From contig CADBUD010000264.1 of the NCBI GenBank assembly GCA_902797785.1, positions 1 to 23,870 on the forward strand: 23,870 nucleotides of DNA, read 5' to 3'. How positions within the stretch are numbered: the first letter of the stretch is position 1; every line of letters begins with the position of its first letter. Positions 1-8,433 of this stretch are shown piece by piece. Source of the DNA: an uncultured Lachnospiraceae bacterium (lineage in GTDB: Bacteria; Bacillota; Clostridia; Lachnospirales; Lachnospiraceae). The translations under genes and the position numbers were made by a program. The notes under the pieces are model-generated. The model did no database searches. It saw nothing but the letters and a program-made list of their open reading frames with translations, and was not told the origin of the DNA.

Positions 1-234
1 ATGATCCGTCTTGACATCTTCGCTCTTTTCCTCTATTCCCTGTACTATGACGGACATCTGTGTTCCGGAAATGCCACATTTGAAAGCTTTTCTTTTTTTG
101 ATCTCTACCCCCGGAATTTCAAGATCATTCATCTGCCCAATAAAACTCTCCGGATCATCAAGAAGCTCTAACAGGGCTGCCACCAGCATATCTCCTGCAG
201 CTCCCATTCCACAATCTAAGTATAGCGTTTTCAT
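1..234 (-). CDS. larC: LarC, nickel-pincer cofactor nickel insertase (N-terminal part, gene runs off the window)
   Basis: LarC inserts nickel into pyridinium-3,5-bisthiocarboxylic acid mononucleotide, the last step in making the nickel-pincer cofactor of lactate racemase-type enzymes. Only the first 78 residues are present; the rest lies beyond the left edge. The start MKTLYLDCGMGAAGDMLVAA matches the conserved LarC opening, a short strand followed by a glycine-rich D-x-G-x-G-A-A-G-D-M motif. The ATG at 234 overlaps the larB stop in an ATGA, so translation is probably coupled to larB. LarB and LarC act in the same short pathway, which supports both calls. The cofactor-using enzyme (LarA-like) and LarE are not in the window. 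Confidence 0.9.
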   Translation of the reverse strand, partial: MKTLYLDCGMGAAGDMLVAALLELLDDPESFIGQMNDLEIPGVEIKKRKAFKCGISGTQMSVIVQGIEEKSEDVKTDH

Positions 235-1031
235 TGTCCTTTCACCTCCATGTGGTTGATCCTGTGAGCAAGAAAACCTGCTCCAAATCCATTGTCTATA
301 TTTACGACAGATACTCCACTGGCACAGGAATTCAGCATGGACAACAGGGCAGAAAGCCCATGAAATGATGCGCCATATCCCACACTTGTCGGAACCGCTA
401 TGATGGGACAATCTGCCATCCCTCCTAAGACGCTTGCAAGAGCGCCTTCCATTCCGGCAATGGCAATGATCACGCTCGCATTCATAATTTCTTCCTGACA
501 GGATAGCAGTCGGTGCAGACCTGCCACACCAACATCATATAGACGAGTCACATCATTTCCCAGTGCTTTTGCTGTAAGTACCGCTTCTTCTGCTATCGGA
601 ATATCACTTGTCCCTCCTGTTGCAACTAAAATCGTTCCTATTCCGTCCGGATTTTTGAATTCTCCAATGACCGCCATTTTTGCCATAGGCAGAAACAGAA
701 GGGTATTTTTCCCATTTTCTTCTTCTGTTTCCGTATAGGTAATTGCTTCCTCTTTGGCGATTTTTCTGGCTGTCTCTTGTTTGATGCGGGTGATCAAAAT
801 TTCATTCTGACCATGCTTTCTCATCGAATGGACTATGGCCATCATCTGCTCCGTTGTCTTTCCAGCGCCATAAATCACTTCCGGGACTCCCTGACGGATC
901 TTACGGTGCAGATCGACTCTGGCAAATTCCAAGTTATCATATGGCTCTGTTTTTAATTTCAGCAATGCATCTTCCACGGAAAGAGAACCATTTTTTACTT
1001 CTTCCAGAATCATTTTTGTTTCGTTTTTCAT
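231..1031 (-). CDS. larB: LarB, nicotinic acid adenine dinucleotide carboxylase/hydrolase for nickel-pincer cofactor
   Basis: LarB carboxylates the pyridinium ring of nicotinic acid adenine dinucleotide and hydrolyses its phosphoanhydride, giving the substrate for LarE. The protein is 266 residues, near the family's usual size. The N-terminal ~110 residues hold the LarB-specific part (VIYGAGKT). The C-terminal half is the PurE/AIR-carboxylase-like fold with VATGGTSDIPIAEEA, IAGMEGALASVLGG and VPTSVGYGASF. The Cys in LSMLNSCASG is the likely covalent catalytic Cys (family knowledge). I chose the ATG at 1031 because GGGAGG lies 6 bases upstream; a longer reading frame starting at 1163 would run into the upstream gene. 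It follows the WalJ-like gene by 22 bases and overlaps larC by 4. Confidence 0.93.
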   Translation of the reverse strand: MKNETKMILEEVKNGSLSVEDALLKLKTEPYDNLEFARVDLHRKIRQGVPEVIYGAGKTTEQMMAIVHSMRKHGQNEILITRIKQETARKIAKEEAITYTETEEENGKNTLLFLPMAKMAVIGEFKNPDGIGTILVATGGTSDIPIAEEAVLTAKALGNDVTRLYDVGVAGLHRLLSCQEEIMNASVIIAIAGMEGALASVLGGMADCPIIAVPTSVGYGASFHGLSALLSMLNSCASGVSVVNIDNGFGAGFLAHRINHMEVKGQ

Positions 1032-1053
1032 CCTGATCCTCCCTGTCGTCTCC

Positions 1054-1851
1054 TTAAAAACAAACCGGAAGCTCTGGCATATCCCGTCGGGCAGTAATGA
1101 TTTTAAAGTCATCTCCCCGATACGGGCTCTTTCCCATGGTGATTTCCAACCGGACTGCCTCATAAGCCAGCTCTGCCAGATTATTCTCTTTGCTCAAATG
1201 TCCCAGGAAAATCGTTTTCAGGCCATCATGAAGCAGCTTTTCCAAAAGACGACCGGCTGATTCATTGGATAAATGACCTTTTTTCCCTAAGATTCTTCGC
1301 TTTAACGGATAGGAATATCGCCCTGCCTCCAGCATTTTTACATCATGATTGGATTCTAAGAGCAAAACATCCAATTCTTTTAATTCGGATATTAGCTCTT
1401 CATCATAACATCCAAGATCGGTCACCACCGCCATGGCACTTTGTTCATGCTCGATCCGGTAGCAGACCGGATTTGCTGCGTCATGGGAGACCGGCAGAGG
1501 AAGGAGACTCATATCTCCAATCATAAACCGCTGCTTTGGTCTGATTTCATGAAAGAGCTCAAAATCATAGCTTCCAAGGGATGCCATCGATTGGATGGCA
1601 CAAATGGTCTCCATCGTGGCATACATTGGCAGATGATATCTTCTTGCCAGAACGCCAAGGCTTTTGATATGATCGGAATGCTCATGTGTAATAACAATTC
1701 CTGAAAGTTCGGAGGAAGTCAGCTCCATTCGATTCAGCCCTTCCTCGATTCTTTTTGCACTGATTCCTGCATCTACGATAATATGCGTGTGTTCTGAACC
1801 GGCATAGATACAGTTGCCGCTGCTTCCACTCGCAATACTGCACATTCTCAT
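1054..1851 (-). CDS. walJ: WalJ/YycJ-type metallo-beta-lactamase-fold hydrolase
   Basis: This is a 265-residue MBL-fold hydrolase of the YycJ/WalJ/VicX group. The start MRMCSIASGSSGNCIYAG is the group's signature, and the metal-binding motif THEHSDH follows at about residues 60-66, with later LPVSHDA, VTDLG, ESNHD and LGHLSKEN metal-ligand segments. In Bacillus and streptococci the family sits beside the WalKR two-component genes and affects wall homeostasis and DNA damage responses, with a 5'-3' exonuclease activity proposed; here it lies instead between an FtsA-like gene and larB. Three in-frame ATGs are available. The one at 1863 abuts AGGAGG with no spacer, so 1851 (12-base spacer) is more likely. 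The upstream gene ends at 1874. The family is secure; the cellular substrate is not known from sequence. Confidence 0.88.
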   Translation of the reverse strand: MRMCSIASGSSGNCIYAGSEHTHIIVDAGISAKRIEEGLNRMELTSSELSGIVITHEHSDHIKSLGVLARRYHLPMYATMETICAIQSMASLGSYDFELFHEIRPKQRFMIGDMSLLPLPVSHDAANPVCYRIEHEQSAMAVVTDLGCYDEELISELKELDVLLLESNHDVKMLEAGRYSYPLKRRILGKKGHLSNESAGRLLEKLLHDGLKTIFLGHLSKENNLAELAYEAVRLEITMGKSPYRGDDFKIITARRDMPELPVCF

Positions 1852-1873
1852 GGGATGCCTCATCCTCCTTCGT

Positions 1874-4534
1874 CTATTCTTTCCAGTCCAGGGTAATCTT
1901 ATCTCCTTTTTTCAGCGGCGCCATAAACTCTGCGGTTTTCCCATTGACCAGCGTAATGATGGCTCTTCCTCTGGAATCATTTAGATCAAAATCATAAAAA
2001 TCAAAGATGTCGACAAAGATATAATCTTTTTTTCCTGTCAACGTTACTTTTTCCTCATTCACCCAGACCGTAAAGATTCCATCATCCTCTGGCTTTCGTT
2101 CTTTTTTCTTTTTCTTATTGCCGGAATTCTTATGAATCTCCGACTCTCTCTGCTCTTCTGTTATTTTTTCATCCTGTGTCTCTGCAACCCGGTTTTCCTT
2201 TTTGTTTAAATCTTCTTCCGCGTCTGGCACATTATCTTTCTGATCTGCCACCGTCTTTGTGCTTTGAGACCTTCTCCCTCTCTTTTCAGGTTCTTTTTTC
2301 GCTGTCACTTTCCGGTCTGTTTCTTTCTTTTCCGGTTCCTTTTTTTCTTCTTTGTTCTTTTTCATTTCCGTCTTCGCGGCTCTGCTCTCTGATTTATCGC
2401 TTGCTTTTGACTTTTTCCCACTTTGTTCCGTTCTCTTCCGTGACTTCTTCTCTATATCCGTTTCTTTTGATAATCCGGTTTCCTGAGCTTCCTGCGATTC
2501 CTCTGATTTCGCTGACTCTTGTGATTCCTCTGATTCCTGAGATTTTTCTGATTCCTGCGTTTTCTTTGATTCCTCTTTTTTCTCCTTCTCTACAGTTTTT
2601 TCTGCATCTGATTCTTCTGTTCCTGCCGCTTTTTCTTCTTTCTTGGAAGGTTTCTCTGTTCCTTCTGTTTCTTCCTCTATTTTTTCTGTTTTTCCTTCTG
2701 AGCCTTTAGCTCCCTCTGAATCCGTTTCCTTTTCCTGCTCTTCTTCTAGCAGCTCTTCCTCCGGGAACGGATAGGACTCATCCAGCTTCCATTCTACACT
2801 AAAATTCTCGTAGACATGCTCATCTAAGTTCGCCAGCGTATTGTTCACAAGAATATCTGCCTCTTCATCCAGCTTGACATCCATGAAATCTCTCAGCTGC
2901 CAAACGGTATAATAGCTTAGCATTTCTACCTCATCCCCATTTTGAATTTCGTAGTACTGGGACTGCAGCTCATGATTGACCTCGACAAATTTCGGACAAA
3001 TGACATTCTTTTTGTTGACGTAAAAGTCAATGGTCGAGCTGTACTCCGGCAGCTCCCCGATTGTCATTTTCGCATCCGGTCCAACCGTGGATGGAATAAT
3101 CTCAATTTTGTCATTGGCAGAGACCGGAGAATTCATGTTGACCTCTCTGCCATTGATGGTAATGACTGCAGATTCTCCCGCTTCTCCGCGTACCATGCGC
3201 TGTTTTCCATTGACTGTAAAATGAAGCTCCGCTCCACGTTTTGGGAAAAGATGTTCATTCGAGAAATCTGCCTCCAGCGCAGCATCCAAAACGGTCAAAT
3301 GGTTGTTGTCATACAGTTTGATTCTCTCCCCGTTAAAATGCAGGAAGATAAAGTTGTTTTTCATTTCACAATAATTCAAACAGATTCCGACCGGCGTTAC
3401 CAGAAGGGGATCTTTTACGATGTTGATATTATCAAAGACGATGGCGTCCATGACCTCTTCGCCCCGAAGTGCGACACGTTCTTCCATGATGTCCAGTTCT
3501 CTTGCGATCACCTTGTCAAAGCCACGGACCTTTCCGCCGCCCCCGACAATAAAGACTGCGCTGACCGGTTTGCCTCCGTTCAGCTCCAGAATCTTTTCTG
3601 CGATTTTTTTGGCGATTTCTTCCATCATATCGGAAATCACGGCATAGACCTCTTCGGATGGAACCTCATGCTTTAACCGCATGATATCTTCAAATTCGAC
3701 CGTTTCCTGCTCACAACAGTCGAACTTCATTTTTTCTGCTGTATTAAAATCTACAAGATAATGCTGAACTAAAAGCTCTGTCAATTCATCACCGGCAGCC
3801 GGAATCATCCCATAGGCAATAATGCTTCCATCGCGGGTAATGGAAATGTCGGAGGTTCCTGCACCGACATCCACCATGGCCAGATTCAGCATCCGGTAGT
3901 TCTGCGGAATCGCAAGATTGATGGCTGCGATCGGCTCCAGGGTCAGGTTGACAACATCTAGATCGGCTTTTGCGCAGGCCATATAAAGTCCATCTACAAC
4001 GTCCTCCGGCAGGAAGGTGACAATCACATCCTCAGAAATCTTTTCTGCCCGATGACCCTCAAGATTGGAAATGATCTCATTGTCCATCCAATATTTGATC
4101 ACCGTATAACCGACGCAGTAAAATTTTAAATCGGTATCATTCGTAGCGTTCAATTCATCCTGTGCCTTTTCCACTCCCAAGAGATCTAAAGAGTGAATAT
4201 GTTCATCCAAAATAACGGTTTCTTCCGGCATGACATACTCGGCATGCGCCAGGACCGTCTTTAGGACACGCCCGGCTGCAGCAATACATACATTATGCAA
4301 AGGAATCCCCAGCTGATGCTCTAATTCCTCCTTGACCGTTGTAATCGTCTTGGCAACAAGTCCGATATCATGAATCTGTCCATCCAGCATCGACCGTGTC
4401 TTATGCTCTACGGAATGCATGGCAACCACATGAAACCGTTCCTCTTCCCGGTATCCTACTGTTCCAACAACATTTCTTGTTCCTATATCCAATCCAAAAA
4501 TCAATGACTGCTCCATATTTTCAAAATTTAACAA
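1874..4534 (-). CDS. FtsA/PilM-type actin-like ATPase with long charged linker and C-terminal module
   Basis: This 886-residue protein opens with an FtsA-like actin fold (about residues 1-390): phosphate-1 loop FGLDIGTRNVVGTVG, phosphate-2 region VDVGAGTSDISITRDG, and adenosine-site glycines in FIVGGGGKVRGFDK. Residues about 395-590 form a beta-rich region of unknown function containing VNGK and NGREV turns. Residues about 593-816 are almost wholly Lys/Glu/Ser/Thr with short repeats such as SEKSQESEESQES, surely disordered. The last 70 residues form a compact beta-rich module. Family FtsA is near 420 residues, so this is about twice as long. The start chosen is TTG at 4534, because AGGAGG lies 6 bases upstream; the first ATG (4516) lacks that spacing. 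It begins 23 bases after coaE. No conventional FtsA tail amphipathic helix is evident. Role in division or envelope assembly is inferred from fold only. Confidence 0.8.
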   Translation of the reverse strand: MLNFENMEQSLIFGLDIGTRNVVGTVGYREEERFHVVAMHSVEHKTRSMLDGQIHDIGLVAKTITTVKEELEHQLGIPLHNVCIAAAGRVLKTVLAHAEYVMPEETVILDEHIHSLDLLGVEKAQDELNATNDTDLKFYCVGYTVIKYWMDNEIISNLEGHRAEKISEDVIVTFLPEDVVDGLYMACAKADLDVVNLTLEPIAAINLAIPQNYRMLNLAMVDVGAGTSDISITRDGSIIAYGMIPAAGDELTELLVQHYLVDFNTAEKMKFDCCEQETVEFEDIMRLKHEVPSEEVYAVISDMMEEIAKKIAEKILELNGGKPVSAVFIVGGGGKVRGFDKVIARELDIMEERVALRGEEVMDAIVFDNINIVKDPLLVTPVGICLNYCEMKNNFIFLHFNGERIKLYDNNHLTVLDAALEADFSNEHLFPKRGAELHFTVNGKQRMVRGEAGESAVITINGREVNMNSPVSANDKIEIIPSTVGPDAKMTIGELPEYSSTIDFYVNKKNVICPKFVEVNHELQSQYYEIQNGDEVEMLSYYTVWQLRDFMDVKLDEEADILVNNTLANLDEHVYENFSVEWKLDESYPFPEEELLEEEQEKETDSEGAKGSEGKTEKIEEETEGTEKPSKKEEKAAGTEESDAEKTVEKEKKEESKKTQESEKSQESEESQESAKSEESQEAQETGLSKETDIEKKSRKRTEQSGKKSKASDKSESRAAKTEMKKNKEEKKEPEKKETDRKVTAKKEPEKRGRRSQSTKTVADQKDNVPDAEEDLNKKENRVAETQDEKITEEQRESEIHKNSGNKKKKKERKPEDDGIFTVWVNEEKVTLTGKKDYIFVDIFDFYDFDLNDSRGRAIITLVNGKTAEFMAPLKKGDKITLDWKE

Positions 4535-4557
4535 GATAATCCTCCTCTTTTCCGGCT

Positions 4558-5160
4558 CTATCCTTTTAAAAACTGCTCCAGCAATCCATCTAACTGCGCG
4601 CATGCTGCATCCTGTGATCCATTGTTGTCAATCCACTGCTGACAACGGCTTTTAAAAAATTCTTCTGAAGACTGACTGGCGTTGATCTTTCTGATTTTTT
4701 CCTCTGAATATCCCCTTTGTTTTTTTAATCGTTCCCGCCGTTTTTCTTCACTGGTGTATATGTACCATATTTCCTCACAGATCTCCTGATACCCATCCTC
4801 CAATAGAAGGGCTGCCTCGATCACGAACAGACGGGTCTGCTGATGTTTCTGTTCTTCACAGATTCGCCGTCTGATTTCCTCCTTTACTGCGGGATGTACG
4901 ATCTGATTCAGCCTGGTCCGTTTTTCCGGGCTTGAAAAAATAACCTCTGCCAGTTTCTGCCGATCGATGGAACCATCAGTTTGTAATATCCCGCTGCCAA
5001 AGGAAGAAACCAGCTTCTCATAACAGGGCTGTCCTTTCTCCATCACTTCATGCGCCACAAGATCTGCCATAACAATCCTGGCGGGGTATGTTTTTTTGAT
5101 ATGCTCCAGAAGAAATGATTTTCCGGCTCCCACAGAACCGGTAATTCCCAAAACTCTCAT
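4558..5160 (-). CDS. coaE: Dephospho-CoA kinase
   Basis: CoaE phosphorylates the 3'-hydroxyl of dephospho-CoA, the last step of coenzyme A synthesis, in the cytoplasm. The protein is 200 residues, the usual length. The Walker A loop GSVGAGKS is at residues 8-15. The CoaE lid and CoA-binding segments follow (MADLVAHEVMEKGQPCYEKL, LNQIVHPAVKEEIRRR, FVIEAALLLEDG, and RLKKQRGYSEEKIRKINASQ). The ATG at 5160 has GGAAG shortly upstream. It lies 73 bases after polA and 23 bases before the FtsA-like gene, consistent with one operon; polA-coaE adjacency is common in Firmicutes. Confidence 0.97.
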   Translation of the reverse strand: MRVLGITGSVGAGKSFLLEHIKKTYPARIVMADLVAHEVMEKGQPCYEKLVSSFGSGILQTDGSIDRQKLAEVIFSSPEKRTRLNQIVHPAVKEEIRRRICEEQKHQQTRLFVIEAALLLEDGYQEICEEIWYIYTSEEKRRERLKKQRGYSEEKIRKINASQSSEEFFKSRCQQWIDNNGSQDAACAQLDGLLEQFLKG

Positions 5161-5233
5161 TTCTCTTCCTTCCCTTCATCCTGTCTTTCTTTCCCATAAA
5201 ATGATGCTTCATCCTCGTACCATGTTGTCTATT

Positions 5234-7906
5234 CTATTTTGCATCGAACCAGCTGGAACCCTCATGGATATCGATTTCCAGTGGGACTAAAAGCTCCGCT
5301 GCCCCCATCATTTCCTCAGTCAGAATCTGCTTGATCTGCTCTGCCTCTTCCCGGTGTGCTTCGATCAATAATTCATCATGCACCTGTAAAATCAGCCGGG
5401 AACGAAGCTGCTCTTTTTTCAATCTCTTTGCGACACGGATCATGGCTATCTTAATGATATCTGCCGCCGTTCCCTGAATCGGTGAATTCATCGCGACACG
5501 CTCTCCAAAGCTCCTCTGCATAAAATTAGAGGACTTCAGCTCCGGTACCGGTCTGCGTCTCCCAAACATCGTCGTTACATATCCGTCCTTTTTTGCCCGA
5601 ACGACCATTTCACCCAAAAACTGCTTTACTCCCGGATAAATCTTAAAATAATTGTCGATGTACTCTTTTGCTTTCTCCCGGGATATGCTCAAATCCTGAC
5701 TCAGTCCAAAAGCACTGATACCGTATACAATACCAAAATTCACTGCCTTGGCATTCCTTCGCTGCAGAGAAGTGACTTTCTCGAACGGGGTATGGAAAAC
5801 GACTGACGCTGTCATGCGATGAATATCTGCCTGCTGACGATAGGCTTCGATCAGGGTCTCATCCCCTGACATATGTGCCAGCACCCGCAATTCGATCTGG
5901 GAATAATCGGCATCTACAAACACACATCCTTCCTTTGGCAGAAAGGCTTTTCGAATCTGGCGGCCAAGTTCCATCCGAATCGGAATATTCTGGAGATTTG
6001 GCTCCGTGCTGCTGATGCGCCCTGTTGCCGTGATTGTCTGTTTAAAATTACTGTGGATCCTTTCATCCTCGCCGATGTAGCTCTCAAGACCATCCGCATA
6101 GGTCGATTTCAGCTTGGTATGCTGGCGATACTCCAAAATCCGGGAAACAATCGGATACTCCGGCGCCAGCTTTTCCAAAATATCTGCTGCCGTTGAATAG
6201 CCGGTCTTGGTCTTTTTTCCATGCGGGAGCATTAGATGCTCAAACAGGACGATACCTAGCTGCTTTGGCGAATTGATATTAAACTCCTCTGCCGCTTCCT
6301 CATAAATCGCTTCCTCCAATTTGGAAATCTTGGTCTCGAGCAGGGCTGACTGCTCTTTTAAAATGTCCCTTTTGGCATAAATTCCCTCGAGCTCCATATC
6401 CGCAAGGACGAAGACTAACGGCATTTCCATTTCAAAAAAGAGCGTATCCATCTTTTCCTGTGTCAGCTTTTGAGCCAGAATCGGCGCAGCCTGATAAGCG
6501 GTGTACGCCTCATAGCATACGGCTTTTAAGAAGGCCTCTGTCTGCCCCTCTAAGGCAGAACGAAGAGCTGCTTTTCCCAGAAGATCCTTTTTAGACGGAA
6601 AATTTTTGGAAAGATATTCTCTGGAAAGCTCCTCATAGGAATAATCACTTTTTAATGGATTTAACAGATACGCTGCAATGGAGACATCAAAAAGTCCCAT
6701 TCTCTTTTGGCTTTCCCAGGGAATCCTCTGCTCTTTCACACACAGGTTCTGATAATCCGATTTCCAATGGAAGGAAGCCATTGTTTTCCCGGAAGCACAG
6801 AGTGCCAACAGATCCGATTTTATAACCTGCTCCTGAAGAAAGAAGGAATCGCATTTGACAAAGCTGACATTTTTTTCATCGAAACAAACCGCAAAGCCCA
6901 AAAAGTCTGATGCTTCCTCTATGAGAGAAATCCCGACATGCTCAGCCTCCTGCACCTTTTTCCAAAGTACTTGATACTCCTCATAGCTTTCGATCAGGAC
7001 AAATCCCTCTTCTATGGATTCCTCTTCTTCTTTTTCCAATTCTCCAAAACGGGACAAATAATTCCGAAATTCCAGCCGGGTAAAAATGTCATAGGCCTCT
7101 TTTGTAAACAGCTCTCCCATCCTTGCCTCTTCAAAATCAAAGGACAGGTCACAGCTCGTATGGATCGTTGCCAGTTTTTTGCTGAGAATGGCCAGGTCAT
7201 AATGCTCTTTTAAAATCTTTCCGGCGCGCTTTGGCATGATTTCCTCCGCATGCTCGTAAGCCTCTTCAAGGGTCGGATAGGATTGTAAAATCTTGATTGC
7301 TGTCTTTTCTCCTATCCCGGGAAGCCCCGGGATATTATCCGCGCTATCTCCCATCAGTGCCTTCATCTCAATGATCTGCGCCGGCGTGAGCTGATATTTT
7401 TCCATGACATCTGACGCATAATAGTCTTCTACCGTCGTCGTCCTCCCCTTGGTCTTGGGAATCCGTATCTTGATCTTGTCGCTTGCAATCTGTAGAAGAT
7501 CCCGGTCACCGGAAATCAACGACACCTGGAATCCTTCCTTTTCTCCGCGTTTGGCAAGAGTCCCCAACAAATCATCCGCCTCATATCCGGCCTTCTCTAC
7601 GGTTTTGATCTGCATCGCCTGCAGAACCTCTTTCATCAGTGGAACCTGCTCCCTTAAGGAATCCGGCATCGGTTTTCTCGTTCCTTTATATGCGGCATAC
7701 ATTTCATGACGAAACGTCGGTGCTTTGACATCAAAGGCAACAATCAGATAATCCGGCTGCTCCTGTTCTATGATCCGAAACATAATATTCAAAAATCCGT
7801 AAACGGCATTTGTCGGTACTCCCTCTGAATTTGACAGCTCCGGCATCCCATAATATGCCCGATGCAGAATGCTGTGCCCATCAATTAAAACCAGCTTTTT
7901 TTCCAT
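5234..7906 (-). CDS. polA: DNA polymerase I with inactive proofreading domain
   Basis: This 890-residue protein is DNA polymerase I, used for Okazaki fragment maturation and repair. Residues about 1-290 are the 5'-3' flap exonuclease (LVLIDGHSILHRAYYG, YEADDLLGTLA, ISGDRDLLQI, MGDSADNIPGLPGIGEKTA). The middle ~300-480 is the 3'-5' exonuclease fold, but its catalytic acidic motifs are missing. The C-terminal polymerase is intact: motif A DADYSQIELRVLAHMSGDE near residue 664, motif B RRNAKAVNFGIVYGISAFGL, and motif C QVHDELLIEA at 841-850. GTG at 7909 and ATG at 7906 are adjacent; I prefer the ATG, with AAAGGA 9 bases upstream. It follows a small zinc-motif membrane protein gene across an 84-base gap that holds a dispersed repeat. 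Confidence 0.97.
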   Translation of the reverse strand: MEKKLVLIDGHSILHRAYYGMPELSNSEGVPTNAVYGFLNIMFRIIEQEQPDYLIVAFDVKAPTFRHEMYAAYKGTRKPMPDSLREQVPLMKEVLQAMQIKTVEKAGYEADDLLGTLAKRGEKEGFQVSLISGDRDLLQIASDKIKIRIPKTKGRTTTVEDYYASDVMEKYQLTPAQIIEMKALMGDSADNIPGLPGIGEKTAIKILQSYPTLEEAYEHAEEIMPKRAGKILKEHYDLAILSKKLATIHTSCDLSFDFEEARMGELFTKEAYDIFTRLEFRNYLSRFGELEKEEEESIEEGFVLIESYEEYQVLWKKVQEAEHVGISLIEEASDFLGFAVCFDEKNVSFVKCDSFFLQEQVIKSDLLALCASGKTMASFHWKSDYQNLCVKEQRIPWESQKRMGLFDVSIAAYLLNPLKSDYSYEELSREYLSKNFPSKKDLLGKAALRSALEGQTEAFLKAVCYEAYTAYQAAPILAQKLTQEKMDTLFFEMEMPLVFVLADMELEGIYAKRDILKEQSALLETKISKLEEAIYEEAAEEFNINSPKQLGIVLFEHLMLPHGKKTKTGYSTAADILEKLAPEYPIVSRILEYRQHTKLKSTYADGLESYIGEDERIHSNFKQTITATGRISSTEPNLQNIPIRMELGRQIRKAFLPKEGCVFVDADYSQIELRVLAHMSGDETLIEAYRQQADIHRMTASVVFHTPFEKVTSLQRRNAKAVNFGIVYGISAFGLSQDLSISREKAKEYIDNYFKIYPGVKQFLGEMVVRAKKDGYVTTMFGRRRPVPELKSSNFMQRSFGERVAMNSPIQGTAADIIKIAMIRVAKRLKKEQLRSRLILQVHDELLIEAHREEAEQIKQILTEEMMGAAELLVPLEIDIHEGSSWFDAK

Positions 7907-7940
7907 CACCTTTGATCCTTTCTGCTTCTTGTCCTATTTT

Positions 7941-7979
7941 ATGAACAAAACGGCAGGCCATTTCGTTCATGAGTATAAA
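7941..7979 (-). repeat. Dispersed hairpin repeat, copy A
   Basis: On the minus strand the copy begins TTTATACTCATGAAC and folds into a 12-bp stem (7943-7954 with 7957-7968) in which the only non-Watson-Crick contacts are G-U pairs. It matches copy E at 16879-16917 with about two differences. No T-run follows, so it is not an ordinary terminator. It lies between the zinc-motif protein gene and polA. Confidence 0.75.
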
Positions 7980-7990
7980 CGGTGGTCTCG

Positions 7991-8317
7991 TTATAGAAAC
8001 GATAAGATAAAAAACAACAGCAGTGCTGCCAGACAGACCCCTCCGGAAACCTCGAACACAAAGGCGGTCTTTTGAAATGTCGTGCAAATGGAGATTTCCC
8101 TTTTGCACTTTTTCAGTTTTTGCTCCAATAATTCAACAAAATCATAGCTTTCTTCTGCTTCCTCTCCCAAGGCGGTCATTGCAATATGATAGATGCTCAA
8201 CTCCTCATAGCAGGACTTACAGGTCGTCACATGCTCTACGAAATCCACATAAGTATCCCAGTCCAGTTCTTTTTTTAAAAACAACACGGTATTGTACTCC
8301 GCATCCTGGCATGTCAT
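7991..8317 (-). CDS. Small membrane protein with zf-HC2-type zinc motif (anti-sigma-factor-like)
   Basis: The protein is 108 residues. Cys3 plus H29-x3-C33-x2-C36 (VEHVTTCKSC) reproduces the ligand set of the zf-HC2/ZAS domain, the zinc-binding anti-sigma domain that holds ECF sigma factors. The middle (~50-75) is charged and helical (LGEEAEESYDFVELLEQKLKK), and the C-terminus is one hydrophobic helix (about 88-108), so it should be anchored with the zinc domain in the cytoplasm. I chose ATG 8317 because GGGAGG lies 9 bases upstream; the longer frame from 8425 runs into a repeat. It has its own promoter (8434-8462), and no ECF sigma gene is next to it. The anti-sigma role is inferred from the motif; a scaffold or other zinc role is possible. 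Confidence 0.75.
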   Translation of the reverse strand: MTCQDAEYNTVLFLKKELDWDTYVDFVEHVTTCKSCYEELSIYHIAMTALGEEAEESYDFVELLEQKLKKCKREISICTTFQKTAFVFEVSGGVCLAALLLFFILSFL

Positions 8318-8380
8318 CTTTTTGCACCTCCCACGATTCCCCCGAAACATAATCAGCCGCCAATTTGTTTCTCTTTTCTC

Positions 8381-8421
8381 TAACGATAAAAAAGACGAGC
8401 TATTTCGTTCATGAGTATAAA
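8381..8421 (-). repeat. Dispersed hairpin repeat, copy B (diverged)
   Basis: The minus strand shares TATACTCATGAACGAAAT and then diverges (AGCTCGTC in place of GGCTTGCC). The stem is weaker than in copies A and E. It falls about 6 bases downstream of the predicted start of the transcript made from the 8434-8462 promoter, so it forms most of that mRNA's early 5' leader. Confidence 0.65.
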
Positions 8422-8433
8422 ACATTTGGATTT

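Noticed and set aside
1031..1163. N-terminal extension of LarB
   Set aside because: It would overlap the WalJ-like gene by over 100 bases, and the ATG at 1031 has a well-placed GGGAGG.
2176..2709. Plus-strand Leu/Phe/Ser-rich frame resembling a membrane protein
   Set aside because: It is the complement of the Lys/Glu-rich linker of the FtsA-like protein; GAA/AAA codons read in reverse give TTC/TTT, and there is no ribosome binding site.
7941..7979. Repeat copy A as a transcription terminator
   Set aside because: No T-run follows the stem on the minus strand, and near-identical copies occur elsewhere in other contexts.
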